The notes below the pieces were generated by a model. The model saw only the letters and a list, made by a program, of their open reading frames with translations, did no database searches and was not told the origin of the DNA. From contig JAHLEZ010000029.1 of assembly GCA_020726505.1 (NCBI GenBank), positions 248,001 through 312,000 on the forward strand: a stretch of DNA of 64,000 bases. Direction: 5' to 3'. Position numbers and translations under genes: made by a program. The stretch comes from Leptodontidium sp. MPI-SDFR-AT-0119. Taxonomy: Eukaryota > Ascomycota > Leotiomycetes > Helotiales > Leptodontidiaceae. Position 1 is the stretch's first letter. Each line of letters begins with the position of its first letter. Below, one piece after another: positions 35,694 to 46,968 of the stretch.

Positions 35694-36683
35694 ATGGCAC
35701 CGTCTGCCCTCGACATTGTCGGGAACAACAACCCATCAAAACCAACCCTTTACATTCTCAGCGACTTCCACGAAACCTCCGTGAAGTACGCCGAGTCACT
35801 CTTCAATTGCATCCACTACGACACCCCTGAAGCTCTAAAATGGCGGACACACGCAACAGCCATCCTCGTCAAAGACTACTACATCACCCGTGCCGATCTA
35901 GAGGCTGCACCGCAACTCAAGATTATTGGAAAGCAAGGTGTTGGAATTGAGAAGATCGACGACGTAGCTTGCGCCGAGCACAATGTCAAAATATACAACA
36001 CTCCAGGTGTCAACGCTGGTGCTGTGGCTGAGATGACATGTGCTCTTGCTCTAAGTGTTGCCCGTCAAATACCCGCTCTCTGGTTGAGACAAGTTGTAGA
36101 TGGCGAGAAGATCCGCAAGGAAACGATCTCGGGTTTGCTGCTGACTGGGAAGACAATCGGTATCGTTGGAATGGGAAATATTGGCAGAGCTGTAGCGAGA
36201 ATGTTCTCAGCAGCCTTCTCGGCCAAAGTTGTTGTGTATGACAACTACATGCCTGAAAATCCACCGCTGTGGACGGACATACCCCATACGAGGGTTGGAA
36301 GCCTCGATGAAGTCTTGAAAGTTGCAGATGTTGTCACGGTACATGTGCCGTTGACAAAAGAGACGAACGGTTTGATATCTCACAAGGAATTGGTCCTGAT
36401 GAAGAAGACGGCAATTCTGATCAACACCGCTCGCGGTGGTATCGTGGATGAAGTAGCCCTCGAGGAAGCGCTGAGAAATGGAACAATATGGGGAGCAGGT
36501 CTAGATTGTCATGAGCAGGAACCTCCCACCAAGGAGAAGTACGAGAGCTTGTGGGCTTCTGGCAATATCGTAGGAATGCCTCACATTGCAGCGGCGACGG
36601 ATGAGACGCAGGTAGCTACAATAAACGCTGCAATTGATGGGGTCTACCGGTTTGTAACATCCCCTTCATTCAAGGGTACATAG
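35694..36683 (+). CDS. D-isomer-specific 2-hydroxyacid dehydrogenase
   Basis: Single exon, 329 residues from the ATG at 35694 (MAPSALDIVG). The frame upstream is open but lacks family similarity. The substrate domain has KIIGKQGVGIEKIDD and YNTPGVNAGAVAEMTCALALS. The NAD-binding Rossmann motif is GMGNIG (159-164). Catalytic blocks are INTARGG (Arg about 247), LDCHEQEPP (Glu) and GMPHIAAAT (His). Enzymes of this family interconvert 2-oxo acids and D-2-hydroxy acids with NAD(P)H; related ones act on glycerate, phosphoglycerate or glyoxylate. It is transcribed divergently from the MFS transporter and ends 92 bp before the convergent Zn2Cys6 gene. No targeting peptide is visible. The exact substrate is unknown. 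Confidence 0.93.
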   Translation: MAPSALDIVGNNNPSKPTLYILSDFHETSVKYAESLFNCIHYDTPEALKWRTHATAILVKDYYITRADLEAAPQLKIIGKQGVGIEKIDDVACAEHNVKIYNTPGVNAGAVAEMTCALALSVARQIPALWLRQVVDGEKIRKETISGLLLTGKTIGIVGMGNIGRAVARMFSAAFSAKVVVYDNYMPENPPLWTDIPHTRVGSLDEVLKVADVVTVHVPLTKETNGLISHKELVLMKKTAILINTARGGIVDEVALEEALRNGTIWGAGLDCHEQEPPTKEKYESLWASGNIVGMPHIAAATDETQVATINAAIDGVYRFVTSPSFKGT

Positions 36684-36774
36684 AGTAACATACATTTCAA
36701 TCTCGAACAAGGAAGCAATTGACCAACCATTTCCACTATTCGGTAATCTTCAGGAATTAAACAAGGTAATGTTG

Positions 36775-39381
36775 CTACATGAATCCCTCAAGCCCAGATG
36801 CGAACTCTGCTAGCAACGGTTCTTGTAAAAAGTCGAAAGGAGAAAGCCCTTGTGTCGCGTTAAAGATGTCAATCTCTTCTAGGTTCAAACCCTCCTCATT
36901 GCCGAAAAGCTGCCTGACCAGGGGCTCGAATGTATTTAGGGAGTCTGCACTTGGCCAATTGTTTGTTTGGCCATCGCCAAAGCTGGGATACATGTTCTGA
37001 TTTTCCAGGGCATTTCCATCAAAGGCCGGGGGTGGGTACATTGGCACATTTGTCCTGCCTCGCTGACCCTCGGAGGAGATTTCGTTTGTTATCGTTGCCA
37101 TTATGTTCGTTGAGACCGTGTTCCCAATTCTACTGGCTGCTGTGTGTATACGCGGCTCGTCGAGTCGTGAAACTGGAGCAGAAGCTTCCGCTTGCTTGAT
37201 CTTGTCTTGGATCCGAGTTCGCATCATGTCGAAAAAGCGTGAGTACCGCACCATCTCTTTGGCCTGCTCGGCCATCCAGCGATGCACATCTGCACATGCA
37301 TCTATGGCGGCTGAAGATTCCTGTAAAGAGAAGTCCTTGAAAGTTTCCGGTTCCAAATCAGTCCACCGATGTGACAACCAGCTCCTCTCACGACTTGCTT
37401 CCTCTGTTCTCTTCTGGTCTAGTTTCACAAATACACAGAATATTACGCTGAGACCACATGAGAGCATGAGCTGCAAATAACTCCAGCTGTACGTGACCTG
37501 GCCTCGCTTCCTGAGATTATCGTAATCGTAAATGACCGCAACCGCGGTGTTGTGGCAAGGGTTCAAAAGCTCTCGTGGTGGAAACGTTGTCCTCGAATGT
37601 ACACAGTCAATCACGGCTTGTACCAGTGTAAGCTTCTCCCGATTGAAGAGAAGTTGAAACCATTCTTGACTTTGCGCAGGACACTGTGGCTCCAAAAATA
37701 CTGGACAAGAGAGCCTCCAAGACATGAGTTCGGCGTAAAAGTCCCGGAATAGTTGGTAGATATCGCCGGGTTCGAAGAGAGAAGCCTGGTAGCTGGGAAT
37801 GTTTCTGGGAGATTTCCTGACATCAGAAGTCTCAGCAGAATGCAAAGAGCGGTGTATCCGGCAAGTGATTCTTCCCAAACGGAGGCAGCAATTGAAAACA
37901 GCCACTTCCCCATTGCTGGACGAGAGTCCCGCGGGTGGCCGAAATCCATCAGCTGGCCAGCTAATCAATCGTTCTAGATGTTCATCCTCGGCATCAAAGG
38001 GAAGTTCAATCTCGATATCCGAATCCTCTATTCCAAAAGGGCGCCCGAGAGTCATGGAACTAAATCGATCTAGTTCGTAACACTCCCAGAACACCCTTCG
38101 CCGCATCTGTTCCTCGAGAAGATTTTGGCAAGGTGTTCTTGGACGTTTGTGGAGTCCCAGCTCAATGCAGATTCGCAAACATATCTGGCAAATTTCCCAG
38201 ATAGAACAGCCTTTCAAAAATTCAGTGAGGGGGTCATCATCATCTGGAGTGAAGAATACCGATGTAGTAAAATAAGCCAAACCTGGCAATAAGTAAAAAT
38301 CCCTGGATGTCTTGGATGCTCTCAAAGCTCATAATGCCATCCAGATTTCGTAGACCTGCTGTGAAATATCCAAATGGATGCTTGTCTGATTTACCTTTCC
38401 GATACAAATCTACATTCGCAAGAGCAAAGATCAGGTTCAAGTGAAATAGATCCCGTTTCTCTGCAGAAACCTCAGCAGTCGTTAACTGTCTTGAGCTCGA
38501 CTGTCGTTGGTAAACAGTATCATATAGTTTCATGACCTTTCTTCTTTCTAGAAGCGTATGCTGGACATGAAATCCACCAAGACTGGAAACATTTCAGCTT
38601 CATTGTCATGAAAATTTGATTGAGGAGAGTATTCTGACTTACTATTCTGTGACTAGATGGGCTCCGTCGCTTGCACTTGGGAGCGGGTGAGCAGGGTGGT
38701 CTGTTATAGAGGGACCGAACAATGCCTCCGGCCCTTGCTGGGTGAAGGGCGTATTTTTCCATCCCCGCCGGATGGCATGGAGGATATATTGGATGAACCT
38801 TACAGATGTCAGCGGTCTTTTTCGAGAAGCCTAAACTCTACACACCCTGTACCACTCTCATCTCCTATGAATCTCGGTATCCGTCCAGGGCTTCGCTTGT
38901 TGGTGACTTCGAATTGCGCTCTTTCACCAGCACCAGGACTGTTTCTCTCAGTAACTAAATGTTGGTCTAATTCCACACCTCGTGACCTGAGCCTCTGTTC
39001 CAGACCACGAATCTTATCCTCTAGCTCGACTATTTGGCTGGACAATTCGTGAGTCTTCCCATTCCCAGCTTTTTGATCAAATATAATTGATTTACGGTAC
39101 CTTCGTGTGTATGTTTTCTTGGTCGCCGAGTCGATGATGACACAACTGGAACCAGCCTTCAAACACCCGTGACAGGCTGGATCTGCCCCATCGCACTATG
39201 AATGGGTGAACAAAGATTTTCTGTTGAATAATCGGGACTATCGAGCGCATACTTTGATCTTCTTCTCTCTACATCGACTGCATGATGCGGTGCCGAGTTC
39301 GAGTGTGGATTTCCCCGTTCTCGCTCGCTTTCGAGGGCCATGGGCGCGCCTCTGGTCTGAAATAGTTTCTTCTGAAGCCAT
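36775..39381 (-). CDS. Zn2Cys6 transcription factor with fungal_trans domain (cluster regulator 1)
   Basis: Six exons: 39381-39253, 39195-39101, 39037-38846, 38798-38643, 38582-38260 and 38210-36775, 776 residues with consistent phases throughout. The zinc cluster is split by an intron: CSRCREKKIK in exon 1, then CDGADPACHGCLKAGSSC in exon 2 (C-x2-C-x6-C-x6-C-x2-C-x6-C). A short coiled coil follows (QIVELEDKIRGLEQRL), then the middle homology region with HLVTEYLGGFHVQHTLLER, LLIARFGLFYY, CSIWEICQICLRICIELGLH, RRRVFWECYELDRFSSMTLGRPFGI. The C-terminus is acidic and hydrophobic, as in activation domains. It is head-to-head with the second Zn2Cys6 gene across 420 bp and is the natural candidate for binding the CGG-N7-CCG sites (inference). 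Confidence 0.92.
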
Positions 39382-39801
39382 ACTTACTTACTATGGTCCT
39401 CAAGCTCTCTGAAGTGCGTCGTAAATTAGGTGTTCCCTTAAGATGAAGGCGTGGAGAGGGGAAAAATTGGAAGCACGCAACACATGGACTTCCAGGTCAC
39501 CCCTGTACTAATTCCCGCCATTGTGGACCAACCCCACCGTCCACTATCCAGCTTCAGCCCCAGACCCCGCATAAATTGAATGCCCTCCAGACTGATCGAT
39601 ATGTAGAGACGAATCTACCATATCAGACTTGCTTCAGGCGGTCTATTAAAAAGCCTAAAGATCGGGCATAACGACTTTACCACTATAAGCTTAGCATAGA
39701 CGCTGCTTGCCAGAGATTCAGGCCTGCCTCAAGGCGACAAACTCGAGTAGCTGAGTGTGTTTGAAGCTGCGCCTTCATATCCTTCTTTCGGGAGGGCCAG
39801 C
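39382..39801. promoter_or_regulatory. 420-bp divergent promoter between the two Zn2Cys6 genes
   Basis: Both regulators start from this spacer. I looked for CGG/CCG pairs spaced by 7 and saw none, so the pair may be regulated differently from the enzyme genes. Confidence 0.4.
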
Positions 39802-41892
39802 ATGGATGTTGAGAATACAAGAATTGTCGCTTGTGAACGGTGTAGCCGACGGAAGCAAAGATGTGACAGAAAGCTGCCTGCATGCTCCCAATGTCTACAA
39901 GCAAATGCAGATTGTCGAGATGGTCGGGGTGAAAGTGTGATGACACGGAGTGCCGTGGGTGCAGTCCAACCCAAGGGGTTCGTGGAGCTTTTAGAGGTCC
40001 GTCTTGAGCATCTTCAGATGCTAGCTCGAGATCATGATATTTCCATCCTGGTGTGTGTTCCAATGAGGCTTCGTTGACTGGACTGACAGATGAAATAGGA
40101 TCAAGTTACCAGTCCAAACCAGGTGCGAGGAGAAGGAGGAAGGGATGACATTGAGGGGTCTCGAATTGAACGTCATGTGCAATTCGATCCAGCCCACAGA
40201 CCAAATTCCACGGAAGGGAGAAGTCGGAGACACAGCCCCGAAATTGGTCTGCTTTCGTTGAGGGCCATGGCTGAACCAAGCTCTCGAGCTACCGAATTTC
40301 TGAAGGGTATATCCATGCCAGGAATAATCAGTGCTGTCACCGAGACTTATGGAGGAAACCCTCAGAGAACAACTGGAATGGATGCTTTATGGGATGGGAT
40401 TGCAAAGGACATTCGCCAATCAGTTTCCGGTGAACCAGACAGGCTTGTTCTCCCAGCGGAAGATGGTCTGAAATATGTTGATACTTACTTTGAGGTTGTT
40501 GATTACCGGTATCCCCAGCTGCCGAAAGCAGAAGTCATGCGTGGTATTTTGGCCATCACAGCTTCAGACCCTGCCGAGTACGCAGCATCTCTACTTCAAG
40601 AGCCTGCAACCATATTCATGGCCTATATGGTTTTGGCTATCACCCCACTGGTTTCGGATACCTATCCTGTTGCTCAAGCATCATTTATCTCCATACATAT
40701 TCTGTCCAAAGCATTGAAGATTCTGGACAAGGTTTTCCAGCACGAAGATGGCGTTGATATCATCTACTGTTTGATTCTACTGGTCATCTTCTCCTTCCAT
40801 AGCTCGGCAGCTGGTTCAAGTTGGCAATTGACTGGTATTGCAATGAAGAAGTGTATCGCGCTGGGCTTCCATCGCGAGGTAGCAAAACCACGCCGAGACA
40901 CATCAGATGAGGACCTAGAGCAAAGACGATGGGCATTCTGGTCTTGCTACTTCCTAGATCGGTATGGCTACCTCTTTACATTTAAAACCCCTGCTAAAGT
41001 TTGCAGCTTAGTATCATCGGCGCTTGACCGGCCCTTCAGTATAAATGACACAGATATCACGATAGAAGTAAGTGATGCGGAACTTGCTTGTTGCAATCGC
41101 TTATCCTTTTAGTTGCCCGGGATGAGACCACCATTTTCTTCGAGCCTCAGTCCGATGCAGTGTCGACATATTCACATGTATCGGTACGGAATTCTGCAGT
41201 CAAAGATAGCAGCTGACAAAGGCACTCGGCCGTTCTCGTATCACCTGAACCATCTTCTGAACTGGGAAACAAACTCCCCAACGTTAGATCCATATTCCCT
41301 TGAACAAGAACAACACTCGATATCTCTTCTTAATACTCTCTCATTAAGAGCTCTCACGGATCAAATAATATTTACCAACAACACCGATCCGGGTTTTGCG
41401 GATCCGGGTGGAGCTGCTTCGTCGCCCAGTTTCTACAATACATTCACTGACCACTCATTCCTTCAGCTGAGAGAAGTAGTGTCATGTAGCCAAGCAGTTA
41501 TCAGGAGTCTCAACAGAAGGAGCATGCAACGACGCTCTACCTTATCTTGGATCACCGGATTTACCGCTATTCGGGCATGCCTAGGATTGTTGTGTTGTCT
41601 TCACTGTTCACGACTCAAACTGTGCCCAACACAGCTTGACTACTCCGAGGTTCAGGAGTGTGAAAATTTTCTTGACATTGCTATTGAAGTTTTGTCTGTG
41701 GTCTCTAGACAATTCCCCATCATGCAGGATTATCGAGGCCTGATTCTCAACATGAGACCGTCAACAGCAACACCGCCATCAACTTTGGAACCGGGCTCGA
41801 AGAAAGCTCTAATTCTGGAAAATGCTGCATTCATTGGACCGGGGAATATTTATGCCCTCGTTATTCAGATTTCGGAACTTTTGGACTCTTGA
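39802..41892 (+). CDS. Zn2Cys6 transcription factor with fungal_trans domain (cluster regulator 2)
   Basis: Four exons: 39802-40050, 40099-40961, 41007-41067 and 41113-41892, 650 residues with consistent phases (introns 45-48 nt). The zinc cluster sits near the N-terminus: CERCSRRKQRC then DRKLPACSQCLQANADC. A linker helix follows (KGFVELLEVRLEHLQMLARDHDI). The fungal_trans region shows YVDTYFEVVDYRYPQLPK, LTGIAMKKCIALGFHREV, RRWAFWSCYFLDR and the intron-flanked SALDRPFSINDTDITIE. The C-terminal half is helical with no further motif. It is probably a nuclear activator or repressor of a local pathway, given its head-to-head partner and the enzyme genes alongside. No lesion was seen. Confidence 0.9.
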
Positions 41893-42713
41893 AGGTCGGC
41901 CCTGGAGCGGGGCTGGGACAAGATTGACAGCGGGCTCGGCTGAATTCGTTGACAGTCACTTGTCGTTCATCGGTTTCGAGACTTACAGCGTTAAAGAGTA
42001 CCTCAAGCATAGACGTCGTAGTGAACTAATGAGTTGTCGACTCATATATGTAACACAAACAGCAGAGCGGGTATCTCTCCTTGGGTTGTTGGTGACATGT
42101 TGCCGCGAGGGGTGTGTTTCTGGTCGCCTCAGCATGCGGTGCGCTTGTGGCGACAGGTCACGGAGCAAGGCCATCTTAAGTTGACGGGAAAATTGCAGTG
42201 AATATTTTAGATAAAGTTGAAATTGGTACTAGAATAGTGCGACGGACTTTAGAATCAATGTTCGGTTGATTTAAATCATTATTCCTGGTATATCCCGCTT
42301 TGCTAAATAATCAAAAGATCCAAAGCACTCGGGCATAGATTTAAAATCTTCCTGTTACTCGGGTGAATGGCTATAGGCCCAATGCAAGTGCCACCCACAA
42401 GACTCTCATGTGTCTAACTGGATGAAGGGGACTTCTCGCTTAAGAGCGCTTGTGTATCAAAACAAACCAAAGCACTTCGCGGTTTCTCATACACACAATC
42501 CCAACTTGGTCCAGATATAGGTCCAAATATACTCAAGGTCCTAACTCTTTAGAAGTGTAGCTGGCTCCTTTGAAGAACACGAAGCAGCCTCGAAAAGGTC
42601 TCCCTCCTAGATCAATTCTTAAATGTACGTTCTTGCTGTACCTTTAATTATCTGGGGTATTACTACCGGCAATCGTGAGCATAATATCTTATTCAACAGC
42701 CTCCACGATCTTA
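41893..42713. other. spacer between regulator 2 and the transposon, nothing recognised
   Basis: No gene motif. Base composition becomes AT-richer only at the transposon boundary. Confidence 0.5.
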
Positions 42714-42721
42714 ACATGTAG
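42714..42721. repeat. left target-site duplication ACATGTAG
   Basis: Identical to 46261-46268. Eight bp is the length hAT elements generate. Confidence 0.9.
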
Positions 42722-42738
42722 CAGTGTGATAAATAGAT

Positions 42739-42780
42739 TAGATTAGATTAGAGTAGTACTCACTACTCTAATCTAATCTA
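42739..42780. repeat. subterminal hairpin of the hAT element
   Basis: Arms 42739-42757 and 42762-42780 are exact reverse complements (19 bp) around a 4-base loop, built from ATTAG units. hAT transposases commonly bind short subterminal motifs, so this may be a binding array. Confidence 0.65.
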
Positions 42781-42810
42781 GTAAATTTATATACTACTCT
42801 AAATCTAATC

Positions 42811-42850
42811 TAATCTAATCTACTACTCTAGATTACTACTCGAGTAGTAG
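42811..42850. repeat. 40-nt subterminal direct repeat (left copy; right copy 46201-46240)
   Basis: Both copies read in the same direction and differ at one base (CTCGAG versus CTCAAG within TACTACTC-AGTAGTAG). The block itself contains the near-palindrome CTACTACT...AGTAGTAG. Confidence 0.75.
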
Positions 42851-43323
42851 TCATGTGATTATTACACTAGCCAAAAGTAGTCTAAAGCAACGGTCCTTAC
42901 CAAATAAGGCTTAGCGAGCGGCTTTACCCGAGTGACGAATAGTGATTCTTCTCACGTAGTTTACTTAATAACTTTATAAATATAACTTTAATTAAGAAAT
43001 TGTTTAATAAAGCTAGTTATATCAGTAAGTAGTTATATTATAAATTAAAGATTATTTATAACTTATTAATTAAATTAATAATTATTATATTAGAAATGTT
43101 TTGATTTATAATTCGGATTATAAATCAACTTTCTAAAGCTTTCTGTTATATTATTAATTACTTTAAGCTATAGAATATACTAGAACTTAAAGCTTAGGTA
43201 TAAATAAGTCGTTCCCTTTTACCGACGTTTACTTTTCTTTATTCAAAGTATTTTACTTATCTTACTTAATACTATTAAATTATCATATAAGTATCGATCT
43301 TATTCTACTACTTATTATTCAAA

Positions 43324-46009
43324 ATGGTTAATAAAACCTCCGTCGCCTTAAATATAGCTCAAAATTCTCCTGAATTTAAGCTTGAAGAATTAGAAAATAG
43401 CCCTATTATATATAAAAAAAAGCTATTTTCTAAGACTTTAAATCCTCCTAAAGAAAATCCGGAAAATATCGAAAACTATCGAACGGTTACTATTAAATGT
43501 TTACGTCCCGGTTGCAAGTAAGTTATATAACCCCTTTATTAATATTTATTAAAATATTTACTAATTAATTAATAGTAAAACTTGGAAAAACGAAAGAGTT
43601 TATGAGTCTACGAGTAATTATATTGCTCATTATAAAAACTCTCATAAAGCTTTTAATATAAGGAGAGTTCTAAATAATATAGACGATGGTACGTATTTTT
43701 TTAAATTATATTAAGGATTTAAGCTAATAATTATTTATAGATTCCGACGTAACCGAATCTTCACAAGGAACTACTAGTACTATTTCGGACGCTTTTATTA
43801 GACAAAGAGCTGTTAAACGGCCTAAATCTCTTGAACAAGTATTTGATATTAATAGATTTAAGAAGCTTCTTTTTAAGTTTATTATATTAAACAATATATC
43901 GTTCCGAGCAACTACTTCAAACTCTTTTAAAGAGTTGTTATTTTATCTTAATAAGTAAGTCTTTATTATAACTTTTATAAAGTAATTACACTAATACTTT
44001 ATAGTCAAGTACCGAAGTTATATTATCAAGCTCTTAAAGAAGATTTGAATTCTCTTTATTTAGAGAAACAATCTTTAATAAAAGAAGAGCTTAATACAAA
44101 CATTAAAACAAACGGTTCTTTTAGTCTAACTTTAGACGCTTGGACGGCTATTAATCAAGACGCTTATCTTGGAATTACAATGTAAGTACTATTAAAATCT
44201 AATTAAGATAAATAAATTACTAACTTAATGTAGTCACTATATTAATAAAGACTTTCAATTAAAGTCTCATTTATTAGTAATGAAGGATTTAAAAGAGCCT
44301 CACTCTGGCCTTTATTTATTCGAAGTCTTATTACAAACGTTACAAGATTATAATATTGAATATAATATTACTAGGTACGTTTTCTATTTAATCTATTAAG
44401 AATATAACTAACTATTTATATAGTATTACAAGAGATAATGCTAGTTCTAATGATACTTTAATAAAAGCTTTAAAAAGCTATTATGATTTATCTGGAATAG
44501 CTTTTCAAGGCGATATATCTTGTATTGCTCACGTTTTAAACTTAGTAGTACAAGATATCTTAAAAGCTATTATAAAAGAGGCTTATAATAACCTTAATAA
44601 TAATGATGTTTATAACATCGAAAATGAAGACGAAATTGAAGAAGATATACCTAATAGTAAGTTTGCCCTTATAATAAATTGATATTATTTATTAATAAAT
44701 TAACTTTTATTTAGATATTTCTTTATGGAATCGAATTCGAAGAATAATAATTGGAGTTAAATATTCTCAAGAAAATATGAGATTATTAAAGAGCCAAATA
44801 CAAGCTCTTGATATACAAAATCCTAAAATACCTCAACTTGGTAAGTTATTTTATTAAGATATATATTACTAATAATATACTAATTAATACTACTTTAGAT
44901 CAAAAAACAAGGTGGTCTTCAACAGCTAATATGCTTAAAGACTTTTTACACCTTTGGCCGGCTATTAAAATCGTTATTAGCTTATCCGAGTCAAAAGCTT
45001 TTAAAAAGAATAAAACTATTCTTTTATTAAGAGACTCCGAAATTTTATATTTAGAAAAGTGCCTTAAGATATTTAATATCTTTGTAAAAGCTACTACGAA
45101 ATTACAAGCCGATAAATACCCGACTATATATTATTTAATACCAGAGGTATATAATATATATAATCGGTTAGAAACTATTTGAGAAGAATTAAATGTAAGT
45201 ATAACCTAATAAATACTAATAAAGTAAGCTAATTATTTTTCTAGGATCCTCTATTTACAGACGCTATAAACAAAGGCATTGCTAAATTAAGGAAATATTA
45301 CCCTAAGCAGGGTATAAACCTTGATAATAAAGCTTTATATTTATCTTTGATTTTAGATCCTAGAATTAAAAGAGACGGTTTAGAGCTTATAGGCCTTAAC
45401 AGAGGTCAATCGACTGATATATTTAATCGATTAAGAGAAATATATAATATGTAAGTTATACTTTTAAAGATTTAATTATCAAAAAAATAACTTATTAACT
45501 TTTATAGATATAAACAAGACTATTTATTAAGTTTACCTCCTTTACAACAAGCCGAAAACATAAATTTAAATCGAAACGACGACGACGATTTAGATATATA
45601 TATAGAAAACAACGATAACGACGAAGTTGATGAATTTACTTTATATTTCGACGAAAGAAGAGCAAATAGAACTGTAAGTTTTTAATTACTATATTATTAT
45701 CTTATTAAAATAAATACTAATATTTTATTTTATTAGGTTCAACCTTTAACCTTTTGGTTTAATAACAAAGACAAATTTCCAGTTTTATCTTTAATAGCTC
45801 GCAACTATTTACAAATACCGGCAACTTCCGCGTCTTCGGAGAGATATTTTAGTCAAGGAGCTCTTATTATTAATAAGCTAAGAAATAGGCTTAGTAAAGA
45901 GACTTTTGAATTAATAATCTCTTTGAAAAGCTGGAGTGTCTTTAAAGAAGACTTAAAAGAAGAAGAAAGAATTAATATTAGAGAAGAGGATATGTTTATT
46001 ATTGATTAG
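43324..46009 (+). pseudogene. hAT transposase with BED zinc finger; one in-frame TGA
   Basis: Eleven exons: 43324-43517, 43576-43688, 43741-43954, 44005-44181, 44234-44374, 44424-44656, 44715-44840, 44899-45194, 45245-45450, 45508-45673 and 45737-46009. Introns are about 49-63 nt with GTAAGT/GTACGT donors and TAG acceptors, and every phase fits (713 codons). The BED finger spans exons 1-2 (CLRPGCN...W...H-x4-H). The catalytic core shows LTLDAWTA (first Asp), TRDNASSNDT (second Asp) and CIAHVLNLVVQD. The C-terminal dimerisation block is ARNYLQIPATSASSERYFS. The only lesion visible is TGA at 45180-45182 (about codon 494), between YNRLETI and EELN, where a Trp-type TGG-to-TGA change is plausible. 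The rest is intact, so inactivation is recent, or the codon is misread or a sequencing error. Confidence 0.88.
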
Positions 46010-46268
46010 TTTATTTAGTATAGTTATAAATAAAAGTGCTTAATTACATTAGTTTTAAATCTAATATCTCTTAATTACTTACTTATATATTAACTTATAT
46101 AAAATATGTTTATTAATAATCTAATAATCTAGATTAGGCAAGATTTACTACTCTAAATCTAATCTTAGATTTTTAGATTTTTTACTAATCTAATCTAATC
46201 TAATCTAATCTACTACTCTAGATTACTACTCAAGTAGTAGATTAGAAATTTTTCACACTGACATGTAG

Positions 46269-46968
46269 TGACATCATACACCGTTAGCCCCAGGCGATCC
46301 AATTTCGTGACCGGTGAACTGGCTCAGGATCGTAAACAATTCACTTTGATCGTTGAAATTGAAACTTGCTTAAACTAGTCGAGGGCGGTCTTTTCCTTAA
46401 AGTAATTGTTCTATAATAATTTCGAGACTTTGAACAGAAGGTTACACTATGGTCTCTGACTTTACGTTAGACTAAGGAGAGCGGGGGTAAGTTAGTTCTC
46501 CCTTCATCGGAGACGAATCTGGCTAGCCTCGGCCATGTGATGCAATTCGGAGCTAGTTCTAGTTTGCATACTAGGCATTTCGATGTATCTGTTCTATGTA
46601 CGGGGGTGGCAAAAGCTGCAGGTATATCTGCAACTCAAGTTGTACCTTTATTCCGTAAACCTGTAAACAGGATAGTCCACCTGACTAGTTTTCCCAACGA
46701 AGTTGACTGTTAGCTTTCTAGACTTTAGAGGGGAAATTCGGAGTTCTCTATTGGCCAGCTTCCGAACGAATGAGCGGGCGTCGTACAACCGCCCCGCGTT
46801 GGTGCAGCCGAACCTGGCTACAGCCACCGATAGAACCGACGGCCTTCTCTTGAATATGTTCATTATGTTATTTCGCTATCTCACTGAGATCTGTCCTAAA
46901 CTCTGGTAGGCACCTCCAAGTTTGGACGGTATGCGCATTGCTCCGGTCATCATCTCGCACCATACACT
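46269..46968. other. spacer between the transposon and the STAND gene
   Basis: No gene recognised. It holds the promoter region of the downstream NACHT gene. Frames of about 70 codons are motif-free. Confidence 0.45.

Larger units (their letters stand above)
42722..46260 (+). mobile_element. hAT-superfamily DNA transposon, complete (3539 bp)
   Basis: The element is bounded by perfect 8-bp target duplications ACATGTAG at 42714-42721 and 46261-46268. The termini form an inverted repeat CAGTGTGA / TCACACTG, extending to 12 of 13 matches. The whole unit is strikingly AT-rich compared with its flanks. Subterminal regions are packed with AATCT/AGATT repeats: a 19-bp-arm hairpin at 42739-42780, and a 40-nt block at 42811-42850 repeated in the same orientation at 46201-46240 with one G-to-A difference. 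The intact duplication and near-identical end repeats argue for recent insertion. The transposase gene occupies 43324-46009. Confidence 0.93.

Noticed and set aside
42722..46260. Heavy RIP of the AT-rich element
   Set aside because: RIP would scatter many stop codons; only one is found in 713 codons and all splice sites are intact.
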